The notes beneath the pieces are model-generated. The model saw only the letters and a program-made list of their open reading frames with translations, searched no databases and was not told the origin of the DNA. A program made the position numbers and the translations under genes. Of a DNA stretch of 64,000 nucleotides, positions 35,360 to 42,496 are shown piece after piece (position 1 is the stretch's first letter; each line of letters starts with the position of its first letter). The DNA is from Phenylobacterium montanum. GTDB taxonomy: Bacteria > Pseudomonadota > Alphaproteobacteria > Caulobacterales > Caulobacteraceae. The stretch spans positions 3,132,501-3,196,500 of the forward strand of contig NZ_CP073078.1 in assembly GCF_018135625.1 (NCBI RefSeq), given 5' to 3'.

Positions 35360-35757
35360 CGGCAAACTCCTCAATTCGGCCGGTTAGTCGACAAAAAACC
35401 TAGCCGACTTAAAAACCTTTCTCTAGAGACAGTTGCCAGGCGTTTCGAGACCGCGTGTTCATTATCCCCTTATAAAACAAGTAGTTATATGTGACAGTGG
35501 CCGTTCATATAAGGTTCTAAAACAGTTCACGAACGGGCCATTCATGAACCAACCGCTTCTGTGGCCACTGAACGGCGGCAGCGTCCGATCTCCGACGAAC
35601 CTGCATCCGGCCGTTCGATCCACGTTCAGCCGATACAAGCTGCTCACGCCGGCGGTGGTCAATGCCTCAGCAAATTTCCCAGAGTTGAGGCGCTCGGCAG
35701 CTTCGGTTTGTATGCTGAGAGTGTCCCTCGTGGGCAGCAGCCCTGGTCACAGATGCA
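35360..35757. other. AT-rich divergent promoter region with short palindromes
   Basis: About 400 bases lie between divergent genes with no supported gene inside. The part 35455-35530 is much richer in A and T than the surroundings and has -10-like sequences (TTATAAAA, TTATATG). Next to it are GTTCATATAAGG, the palindrome GTTCACGAAC and TTCATGAA, that is, several GTTCA/TGAAC half-sites within 50 bases (35508-35555), which looks like an operator or short iterons. The right 200 bases show nothing notable. Confidence 0.45.
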
Positions 35758-36405
35758 ATGACTTCCGCCGAGCGCGTCGCCCTATCTCGGGCCTTGGATC
35801 GCCACCCCGACATACGCAAGCACGTCGGTCAGCCGTGGCGGATGAAGCGCATGAGCGTCAAGGAACTGCTCCAGCTCGCGAGAACGCTCGGGATCGACTC
35901 GCAGCGCATCCAGGGTGAGGTTCAAAAGCAGCTGACACCCGGCCCAATGGTTGCCATCGCACCCGCACCGGCCAGGACGGCAGAGCCTGAGTTTTCATTC
36001 GAGGGCACGCTGAAATTCCCGATGCAGTTTGAGCTGCTTGGGCGGCGCGTCAGTCGGAAGGCGAGGATCCGATGGGAATACACTCCCGAGTGGCGACACC
36101 TGAACCGGAAGGGGGAAGTCGTCACCAGGCAGAATGAGTGCTTCGCGTTCAGGCCCGAGCTACTTGCCGAGGTCGATGACGACCGGGAAGTTTGGGAGAC
36201 TGGCCCCGATGGTGAGGACCAGCTGCGCATGTGGCGCACCAAGTGGATTCCGTTCGATTTCCTGGAGGACGGTTTCCTCACGGAGGAACTGAACGAGCAC
36301 ATCGTGCAGATCATCGACGAGGACGCCCGCAGATTGAACGCCGAGCGTAAGGCCAAGCAGTCCAAGAAGGCCGCCGACGACTCAGACGAAACGGAATCTT
36401 GCTGA
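35758..36405 (+). CDS. Hypothetical protein of the island
   Basis: The 215-residue soluble protein has a helical N-terminus with a possible DNA-binding segment (MSVKELLQLARTLGIDSQRI, about 32-51) and a Pro/Ala linker at about 60-75. A central beta-rich part follows (FEGTLKFPMQFELLGRRVSRKARIRWEY) and then an acidic/basic tail. No family is recognised. The start ATG 35758 has no clear ribosome binding site. It is the last gene before attR. Confidence 0.6.
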   Translation: MTSAERVALSRALDRHPDIRKHVGQPWRMKRMSVKELLQLARTLGIDSQRIQGEVQKQLTPGPMVAIAPAPARTAEPEFSFEGTLKFPMQFELLGRRVSRKARIRWEYTPEWRHLNRKGEVVTRQNECFAFRPELLAEVDDDREVWETGPDGEDQLRMWRTKWIPFDFLEDGFLTEELNEHIVQIIDEDARRLNAERKAKQSKKAADDSDETESC

Positions 36406-36440
36406 CGGAACCGGCTGCGGTTAGAAGGGCGCACATCCTT

Positions 36441-36460
36441 GGGACACATCGGGACACACG
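36441..36460 (+). repeat. Pair of GGGACACA direct repeats at the right island end
   Basis: GGGACACA occurs at 36441-36448 and 36451-36458, about 50 bases inside attR, mirroring the pair at the left end and on the same strand. Confidence 0.6.
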
Positions 36461-36509
36461 CCCCGAAAAATCCTGAATAGAATCAATTCCCTGGAGCGCG
36501 GACCGCCAA

Positions 36510-36530
36510 TCCTCTCCTGGGCACCACCCC
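36510..36530 (+). repeat. Right attachment repeat (attR)
   Basis: This is an exact 21-bp copy of the tRNA-Leu 3' end and flank found at 22365-22385. It marks the right end of the island. Confidence 0.92.
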
Positions 36531-36578
36531 CTCTCTCATTCTAAGAAGGGGGTCCAAGCTGGAGCTTAAGTCAAAGGC

Positions 36579-37193
36579 GTGACCGTTCATCTGCATGAGG
36601 GGGACCTGCCGGACTCGGTCGATTTCGGCGCTTCTGTCGCGGTGGATTCGGAGACCATGGGCCTGCGCCTGGGGCGCGACCCGCTGTGCGTGGTGCAGCT
36701 CTCGGCCGGCGACGGCGACGCCCATGTGGTCCAGTTGCGCCGACCCGACTACGACGCGCCCAATCTCAAGCGGGTGCTGACCGACCCGGGCGTGCTGAAG
36801 ATCTTCCACTTCGGCCGCTTCGACATCGCCATGTTCGCCCTGCACCTGGGCGTGACCACGACGCCGGTCTATTGCACCAAGATCGCCTCCAAGCTGGCCC
36901 GCACCTATACCGACCGCCATGGCCTGAAGGACGTGACCCGCGAGCTTCTCAGCGTCGACATGTCCAAGGCGCAGCAGAGCTCGGACTGGGGTTCGGCCAA
37001 GCTTTCGCCGGAGCAGCTGGCCTACGCCGCCAGCGACGTCCTGAACCTGCATGCGCTGAAGGCCCGGCTCGACGCGATGCTGGTGCGCGAGGGGCGCATG
37101 GAGCTGGCCCAGGCCTGTTTCGAGTTCCTGCCCTGGCGGGCCAAGCTGGACCTGGCCGGCTGGGAAGACGCCGACCTGTTCGCCCACAGCTGA
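36579..37193 (+). CDS. RNase D-like 3'-5' exonuclease (DEDDy)
   Basis: The 204-residue protein has only the exonuclease domain; the HRDC domains of full RNase D (about 370 residues) are absent, as in a common alphaproteobacterial form. The DEDDy residues are visible in VDSETMG, FGRFDIA and YAASDV (Tyr and Asp). It trims RNA 3' ends, probably tRNA or small RNAs. The start is GTG 36579 with GGAG at 36561-36564. It lies 10 bases before lptC and begins the lpt operon. Its former neighbour upstream was tRNA-Leu, now separated by the island. Confidence 0.9.
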   Translation: MTVHLHEGDLPDSVDFGASVAVDSETMGLRLGRDPLCVVQLSAGDGDAHVVQLRRPDYDAPNLKRVLTDPGVLKIFHFGRFDIAMFALHLGVTTTPVYCTKIASKLARTYTDRHGLKDVTRELLSVDMSKAQQSSDWGSAKLSPEQLAYAASDVLNLHALKARLDAMLVREGRMELAQACFEFLPWRAKLDLAGWEDADLFAHS

Positions 37194-37203
37194 GGCCGGG
37201 GCC

Positions 37204-37848
37204 ATGACGGCGCCCGCCACGCACGACTTCGACATGCTGGACCCGGCGCGCTGGGCCGAGCGGCGCAAGCGACAGCTTCGGGCCTGGAAGCGGCGCTCGC
37301 AGCTGATCCACCGGATGCGGCGCATCCTGCCGATGACCATCGCCGGGGTCCTGGTTTTCCTGACCGGCTGGGTGCTGGTCAAGGGCTGGCTGACCCGGTT
37401 CGGCGAGGCCCACGGCGGGGCGGCGATCCATATGACCAACGCCCATTTCTACGGCCGCGACGGCCAGGGCCGCGCCTTTGTGCTGGGGGCCGCGCAGGCT
37501 TCGCGCAACAACAGCGACATTCAGCTGATCACGCTCGACCTGCCGCTGCTGGAATTCAACGCCGACCAGATCAACCCCAGCCGCATCACCGCTCGCCACG
37601 GCGCCTATCGCGAGGACACCCACTTCCTCAGCCTGTGGGACCGGGTGGTGCTGGTGGACGGCCAGGGCGACACCTTCAACACCGACCGCGCGGTGGTCGA
37701 CACCACCCATGCCGTGGTCACCGGCTGGAGCAAGGTGCGCGGCGTCGGGCCTCGCGGGACCATCACCGCCGATTCCTATGGGATTTACGACCGCGGCCAG
37801 AGGATTGTCTTCAGCGGCAATGTTCACTCCATCATCAATCCGGACTAG
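37204..37848 (+). CDS. lptC: LPS export periplasmic protein LptC
   Basis: This bitopic protein of the lipopolysaccharide transport bridge links the LptB2FG transporter to LptA. The 214 residues have a basic cytoplasmic N-terminus, one membrane segment (about 43-63, MTIAGVLVFLTGWVLV) and a periplasmic beta-jellyroll of the OstA type (GRDGQGRAFVLGAAQA, later GIYDRGQRIVFSGNVH). The Caulobacterales form is longer at the N-terminus than the enterobacterial one. It lies upstream of lptA and lptB. Confidence 0.88.
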   Translation: MTAPATHDFDMLDPARWAERRKRQLRAWKRRSQLIHRMRRILPMTIAGVLVFLTGWVLVKGWLTRFGEAHGGAAIHMTNAHFYGRDGQGRAFVLGAAQASRNNSDIQLITLDLPLLEFNADQINPSRITARHGAYREDTHFLSLWDRVVLVDGQGDTFNTDRAVVDTTHAVVTGWSKVRGVGPRGTITADSYGIYDRGQRIVFSGNVHSIINPD

Positions 37849-37949
37849 ACCGTAAGGCCATAGTCGCGCCAAAGAAGCGCCGTCTGCGTCGTCTAGCCTG
37901 ACGGCGCAGGTCCGGCCCGCTCTCGAGCCAAGGACGAGGAAGTCGATCG

Positions 37950-38552
37950 ATGAACCGCCTGACGGCCCTTTTCGCGCTCACGGTGCTTGCGGCCCCGCTG
38001 GCCGCCGCCGCGCCCAGCGCCGCCTGGGCCCAGCTCGCCGCCGGCAGCAAGGCGCCGGTCGATGTCACCGCCGACCAGCTGGTGGTCGAGCAGCAGCAGT
38101 GCCGCGCCAGCTACAAAGGCGCCGCCGAGGCGCTGCAGGACACCAGCCGTCTGCGCGCCGACACCATCGACATCTTCAACAAGATGCAGGCGGCCAAGGG
38201 CGGCGGCAGCGGGACCAGCTGCGGCCAGCTGGACCGCATGGAGGCCGACGGCTCGGTCTATTACGTGACCCCCGATCGCGTGGTGAAAGGTGATCACGCC
38301 ATCTACAACGCCGACTCCAAGACCATCGTGGTCACCGGCCAGGTGGTGGTGGCCCAGGGCAAGAACGTCTCGGCCGGCGCCCGGCTGGTGATCAACACCG
38401 ACCTCGGCCAGGCGACCATGGAATCCGGCGTCAAGGGCCGCGGCAATCCGGGTCGCGTCCGCACTGTGCTCTATCCCAACGAGGCCCAGGGGACCTCGCC
38501 GAGCGGCCTGGCTCCGCCCGTCCCGCCGCCGCCGCGCAAGCACGGCGGCTGA
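37950..38552 (+). CDS. lptA: LPS transport periplasmic protein LptA (OstA-like)
   Basis: This periplasmic bridge protein carries lipopolysaccharide from LptC to LptD. The 200 residues begin with a signal peptide (MNRLTALFALTVLAAPLAAAAP, cleavage after AWA). The OstA domain follows (VDVTADQLVVEQQQCRASYK, then ADGSVYYVTPDRVVKGDHAIY, then VVTGQVVVAQGKN) and a Pro-rich C-terminus. Two cysteines, in QQCRAS and TSCGQL, are unusual for LptA and may form a disulphide. It lies 14 bases before lptB. Confidence 0.88.
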   Translation: MNRLTALFALTVLAAPLAAAAPSAAWAQLAAGSKAPVDVTADQLVVEQQQCRASYKGAAEALQDTSRLRADTIDIFNKMQAAKGGGSGTSCGQLDRMEADGSVYYVTPDRVVKGDHAIYNADSKTIVVTGQVVVAQGKNVSAGARLVINTDLGQATMESGVKGRGNPGRVRTVLYPNEAQGTSPSGLAPPVPPPPRKHGG

Positions 38553-38566
38553 GCGGCGAGCCGCCC

Positions 38567-39325
38567 ATGAGCCAGCCCAACGCCAGCGAGGCGGCGCCGC
38601 AGCCCGGCGACGGCCTCTACGCCGAGTCGATCGGCAAGGCCTTTCGCGGACGCAAGGTGGTCGATCAGGTCTCCCTGCGCCTACGCCGCGGGGAGGTGGC
38701 GGGCCTTCTAGGCCCCAACGGCGCCGGCAAGACCACCTGCTTCTACATGATCACCGGGCTGATCGCGGTCGACTATGGCCAGATCTGGCTCGACGGCGAC
38801 GACATCACCGGCCAGCCCATGTACCAGCGAGCGCGCATGGGGGTGGGCTATCTGCCGCAGGAGGCCTCGATCTTCCGCGGCATGAGCGTCGAACAGAACG
38901 TGATGGCCGTGGCCGAGATGCGCGAGCCGGACCGTCGCAAGGCCAAGGCGCTGGTGACCGAGCTCCTGGAGGAACTGCGCATCTCGCACCTGCGCGCTTC
39001 GCCGGCGGTGTCGCTGTCGGGCGGCGAGCGGCGACGCGTCGAGATCGCCCGCGCCCTGGCCAGCGAGCCCGACTTCATGCTGCTGGACGAGCCCTTCGCC
39101 GGCATCGACCCCCTGGCCATCTCGGACATCCGCGAGGTGATCGCCTATCTGAAGAACCGCGGCATCGGCATCCTGATCACCGACCACAATGTGCGCGAGA
39201 CCCTGGAGATCATCGACCGGGCCTCGATCATCCACGCCGGCCGGGTGCTGTTCGAAGGCCCGCCCGAGGCGATCCTGAGCGATCCGGAAGTGCGGCGCGT
39301 CTATCTGGGCGACAGCTTCGGCTGA
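38567..39325 (+). CDS. lptB: LPS export ABC transporter ATPase LptB
   Basis: This cytoplasmic ATPase powers lipopolysaccharide extraction by LptFG. The 252 residues contain Walker A GPNGAGKTTC, the signature LSGGERRRVE, Walker B MLLDEPFAG and the switch His in TDHNVRET. The N-terminus is about 15 residues longer than the E. coli protein. It is followed by a hairpin and then rpoN, the classic lptB-rpoN order of proteobacteria. Confidence 0.96.
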   Translation: MSQPNASEAAPQPGDGLYAESIGKAFRGRKVVDQVSLRLRRGEVAGLLGPNGAGKTTCFYMITGLIAVDYGQIWLDGDDITGQPMYQRARMGVGYLPQEASIFRGMSVEQNVMAVAEMREPDRRKAKALVTELLEELRISHLRASPAVSLSGGERRRVEIARALASEPDFMLLDEPFAGIDPLAISDIREVIAYLKNRGIGILITDHNVRETLEIIDRASIIHAGRVLFEGPPEAILSDPEVRRVYLGDSFG

Positions 39326-39336
39326 GCCAAGCGCCA

Positions 39337-39357
39337 GGGCGGAGAACCAATCTCCGC
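39337..39357 (+). terminator. 8-bp perfect hairpin between lptB and rpoN
   Basis: GGCGGAGA (39337-39344) pairs with TCTCCGCC (39350-39357) around ACCAA. No T-run follows, so this may be a partial terminator or an mRNA processing stem that sets different levels of lpt and rpoN rather than a complete stop. Confidence 0.5.
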
Positions 39358-39426
39358 CGGTGTTAACTAATCAGTGGGACCGATTCCCTAAGCTTCCCAG
39401 GCAAGATTCACGCCAGGGGGCGTTTG

Positions 39427-40962
39427 GTGTCGCTCAGTCCACGCTTGGAGATCCGGCAGGGCCAAGGCCTTGTCATCACGCCGCAACTGCAACAGGCCAT
39501 CAAGCTGTTGCAGCTGTCGAGCGTCGAGCTGGAGGCCTATGTCGAGGGCGAACTCGAGCGCAATCCGCTGCTGCAACGCGACGAGGGCGAGCACGGCGGC
39601 GAAACCGAAGCGCCAGAGCGCCAGGCCGAGACCGGCGAGGTCGCCCTGGACCGCATGACCACCGAGCGTGGCGCCGCCGACATGGACGCCGCCTCCGCCG
39701 ATAGCTACGAGGCCAGCCCGGGCGAGCGCGATTGCGGAGACCGGCCCGTAGCCGAGGCCTCGGAGGCCGCGGGCGACGGCTACCAGACCGGCGGGGCGAT
39801 CGACTGGTCCGGCGCCAACAAGGGCGGCTCGTTCGACCGCGACGACAACGGCCTGGAAGGCGCGTTGCAGAGCGCCGACACCCTGGCCGAGCACCTGGAG
39901 AAACAGGCCTCCCTGGCCGGCTTCTCCACCACCGAGCGCGCCATAGCCCAGGTCCTGATCGACGGGGTGGACGAGGCCGGCTACCTGCGCGCCGACCTGG
40001 ACGATGTGGCCGAGCGCCTGGGCTGCGGCCTGGAGCTGGTCGAGGCCGTGCTGGCCCGCCTGCAGGGCTTCGAGCCCACCGGGGTGTTCGCCCGCGACGT
40101 GCGCGAGTGCCTGACCCTGCAGCTGAAGGAGCAGAACCGCTTCGACCCGGCCATGGCCGCCCTGATCGAAAACCTGGACCTGTTGGCCAAGCGGGACTTG
40201 CCGGCCCTGCGCAAGGTCTGCGGCGTCGACGCCGACGACCTGAAGGACATGATCGCCGAGGTCCGCGGCCTGACGCCCAAGCCTGGCGCAGCCTTCGGCG
40301 GCGAGCCCAGCGCCCCGGTGATCCCCGACGCCATGGTCCGCGAGGGGCCGGGCGGCTTGTGGCTGGTGGAGCTGAACAGTGACGCTTTGCCGCGCCTGCT
40401 GGTCGACCAGCGCTATCACGCCCGTGTCTCGGCCGGCGCCCGGGGCGAGGCGGACAAGACCTTCGTCGCCGACTGCCTGGCCTCGGCCAACTGGCTGGTG
40501 CGCAGCCTGGACCAGCGGGCCAGGACCATCCTGAAGGTGGCCAGCGAGATCGTGCGCCAGCAGGACGGCTTCTTGGCCTTCGGCGTCGAGCACCTTCGCC
40601 CCCTGAATCTGAAGACCGTGGCCGAAGCCATCGGCATGCACGAATCCACCGTCAGCCGGGTGACCTCGAACAAGTACCTGGCCACCCCGCGCGGGGTGTT
40701 CGAGATGAAGTTCTTCTTCACTGCCGCCATCTCGGCCTCCAACGGCGGCGCCGACCACTCGGCCGAGAGCGTGCGTCACCGCATCAAGCAGCTGATCGAC
40801 GGCGAGCGCGACCCGGAAGGGGTGCTGTCCGACGATCGCATCGTCGAGATCCTCAATTCGGCCGGCGTCGACGTGGCCCGCCGGACGGTCGCCAAGTACC
40901 GCGAGGCGATGCGGATTCCCTCCTCCGTCGAGCGCCGGCGGGTGCTCAAGGAAGCGTGCTGA
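39427..40962 (+). CDS. rpoN: RNA polymerase sigma-54 factor
   Basis: Sigma-54 directs transcription from -24/-12 promoters with enhancer-binding activators (nitrogen, flagella, stalk genes in Caulobacter). The 511 residues have the Gln-rich activator-interacting region (LEIRQGQGLVITPQLQQAIKL), an acidic variable region, a core-binding domain and a DNA-binding domain. The HTH is GMHESTVSRVTSNKY and the RpoN box is ARRTVAKYRE. The start GTG 39427 has AGGGGG six bases upstream; TTG 39424 is an alternative with worse spacing. It lies upstream of hpf and ptsN as in most proteobacteria. Confidence 0.96.
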   Translation: MSLSPRLEIRQGQGLVITPQLQQAIKLLQLSSVELEAYVEGELERNPLLQRDEGEHGGETEAPERQAETGEVALDRMTTERGAADMDAASADSYEASPGERDCGDRPVAEASEAAGDGYQTGGAIDWSGANKGGSFDRDDNGLEGALQSADTLAEHLEKQASLAGFSTTERAIAQVLIDGVDEAGYLRADLDDVAERLGCGLELVEAVLARLQGFEPTGVFARDVRECLTLQLKEQNRFDPAMAALIENLDLLAKRDLPALRKVCGVDADDLKDMIAEVRGLTPKPGAAFGGEPSAPVIPDAMVREGPGGLWLVELNSDALPRLLVDQRYHARVSAGARGEADKTFVADCLASANWLVRSLDQRARTILKVASEIVRQQDGFLAFGVEHLRPLNLKTVAEAIGMHESTVSRVTSNKYLATPRGVFEMKFFFTAAISASNGGADHSAESVRHRIKQLIDGERDPEGVLSDDRIVEILNSAGVDVARRTVAKYREAMRIPSSVERRRVLKEAC

Positions 40963-40977
40963 ACTGACGTTAGTTCA
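40960..40977. promoter_or_regulatory. Near-palindrome spanning the rpoN stop, upstream of hpf
   Basis: TGAACT and AGTTCA flank a 6-base centre, GACGTT, that is itself almost palindromic. The rpoN stop codon is the first three bases. It lies 50 bases before the hpf start, so it could be an operator for hpf or a small intergenic stem. Confidence 0.35.
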
Positions 40978-41027
40978 CCTGTCCAACGGCGCTTGACTCC
41001 GCCGCCGGACGGGTCTGCACTGGCCCC

Positions 41028-41645
41028 ATGCAAGTCCAAGTCTCCGGCAAACATGTCGCCGTCGGTGAGGCCCTGCGGACGCGGGTCGCCGACGAAATCC
41101 TCGCAAGCATCGGCAAATACTTCGACCGCGGCGGTGACGCCGATGTCGTCGTGAGCAAGGAGGGATTCAGTTTCCGTGTGGACTGCAGCGTGACCCTGGC
41201 CTCTGGCCAGCAGTTGCAGAGCCATGCGCTGGGCGGGGACGCGCACAGCGCCTTCGACGCCTGCCTGCACAAGATCGAGACGCGCATCCGCCGCTACAAG
41301 AACAAGCTCAAGAGCCATTCCACCGCCGCCAGCGCCAAGGCGGCCGAGACGGCGGCCCTCTATGTGCTGAAGTCGCCGGACGAGACCGATGTCGATGAGG
41401 ACTGGGCCGAATCGGACGGCCACGCCCCGCCCTCGGCCATGGTCATCGCCGAGACCCTGGCCCCGCTGCGCACCCTGACCGTCTCTATGGCGGTGATGCA
41501 GCTGGACTTGACTGAATCTCAAACAATCGTGTTTAGAAACGCCGCCCACGGGGGGCTGTCAGTGGTATATCGCCGGCCCGACGGGAATATCGGGTGGATC
41601 GATCCGGAGCGTACAGCCAGCCTCAATGGCGAAGCGGCCCCCTGA
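41028..41645 (+). CDS. hpf: Ribosome hibernation promoting factor, long form
   Basis: The 205-residue long HPF drives 100S ribosome dimerisation in stationary phase. The N-terminal S30AE domain (MQVQVSGKHVAVGEALRTRV; about 1-105) binds the 30S decoding centre. After a linker, the C-terminal dimerisation domain follows (about 145-200, MQLDLTESQTIVFRNAAHGG and VVYRRPDGNIGWIDP). It lies between rpoN and ptsN in the usual order. Confidence 0.95.
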   Translation: MQVQVSGKHVAVGEALRTRVADEILASIGKYFDRGGDADVVVSKEGFSFRVDCSVTLASGQQLQSHALGGDAHSAFDACLHKIETRIRRYKNKLKSHSTAASAKAAETAALYVLKSPDETDVDEDWAESDGHAPPSAMVIAETLAPLRTLTVSMAVMQLDLTESQTIVFRNAAHGGLSVVYRRPDGNIGWIDPERTASLNGEAAP

Positions 41646-41728
41646 AACCCAGGGCCCGCCTTTCGCGTTGAAGGGCGGGACCAGGCGCCGGGCGGTCGAA
41701 GGGGCTATAGGATTCAGGCGTCGCGTTC

Positions 41729-42193
41729 ATGAACATCGAAAGCTTGCTTGACCGCCGGGCGATCACGCCCAAGGTCAGCGCGTCCTCGAAACGCCAGGCC
41801 CTGTCCCTGGTGGCGGAATTGGCTGCGCGCCGGTTCGACCTCGATGCGGGCGAAGTGCTCGACGCCCTGATGGCGCGCGAGGTCGTGGGCTCGACCGGCG
41901 TCGGCTCGGGCGTCGCGGTGCCGCACGCTCGGCTGAAGACCCTGGACAAGATGCGCGGGGTGTTCGTTCGGCTGGAGACCCCGGTCGATTTCGACGCCGT
42001 CGACGACCAGCCGGTCGACCTGATCTTCGCGCTTCTGGCCCCGGAGGCCGCCGGCTCGGAGCATCTGCAGGCCCTGGCCCGCGTCGCCCGCCTGCTGCGC
42101 CGCGCCGACTTGCGCGAACAACTGCGCCAGGCCCACGGCGCCGACGCCGTCTACGCCCTCCTGGCCCAGCCCGCGAGCCCTTCGGCCGCCTGA
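41729..42193 (+). CDS. ptsN: Nitrogen-regulatory phosphotransferase EIIA-Ntr
   Basis: The 154-residue regulatory protein of the PTS-Ntr chain is phosphorylated on a histidine by NPr. The phosphorylation site is H66 in GVAVPHARL. Through its phosphorylation state it links nitrogen status to K+ transport and, in Caulobacter, to ppGpp hydrolysis by SpoT (family knowledge). The length is normal. Confidence 0.94.
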   Translation: MNIESLLDRRAITPKVSASSKRQALSLVAELAARRFDLDAGEVLDALMAREVVGSTGVGSGVAVPHARLKTLDKMRGVFVRLETPVDFDAVDDQPVDLIFALLAPEAAGSEHLQALARVARLLRRADLREQLRQAHGADAVYALLAQPASPSAA

Positions 42194-42243
42194 CTAGACA
42201 GGCCGCGCCTGCAACCTATGATCGGCTCTGCTGGGAGGGGTGC

Positions 42244-42402
42244 ATGGCGGATGTTGCGCCAATCGATCAGCGGCCCGGGCCGGCGTCCGTCGTTCGGCCT
42301 GACCGTCTTTCAACCGCCATTTTCGCCACGAAGGTAGTGGGCCTGCGCCTTCGCCGGGCGCTGTACCGATGCCGCCGCCCCGCCGCCGCGGCTGAAGTCT
42401 GA
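42244..42402 (+). pseudogene. 5' part of the VanW-like gene, out of frame with the rest
   Basis: ATG 42244 has an excellent ribosome binding site (GGGAGGGG at 42233-42240). It starts a 52-residue frame with RPDRLSTAIFATKVVGLRLRRALY, which looks like the basic N-terminal part expected before a VanW domain, and then stops at 42400-42402. The downstream VanW frame is open from about 42337 and shows no standard start until 42497. Removing one C from the run 42378-42381 would join the two frames into one protein of normal layout. This is a true frameshift or a sequencing error. Confidence 0.6.
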
Positions 42403-42496
42403 TAGCGCCGGCGCTGATCTCCAGTCGATCGCCGAGTCGCGCACGGCGCTGTGGTCGGACGAGGGGGCGGCGGAATACGACTACCAACTGGGCAAG

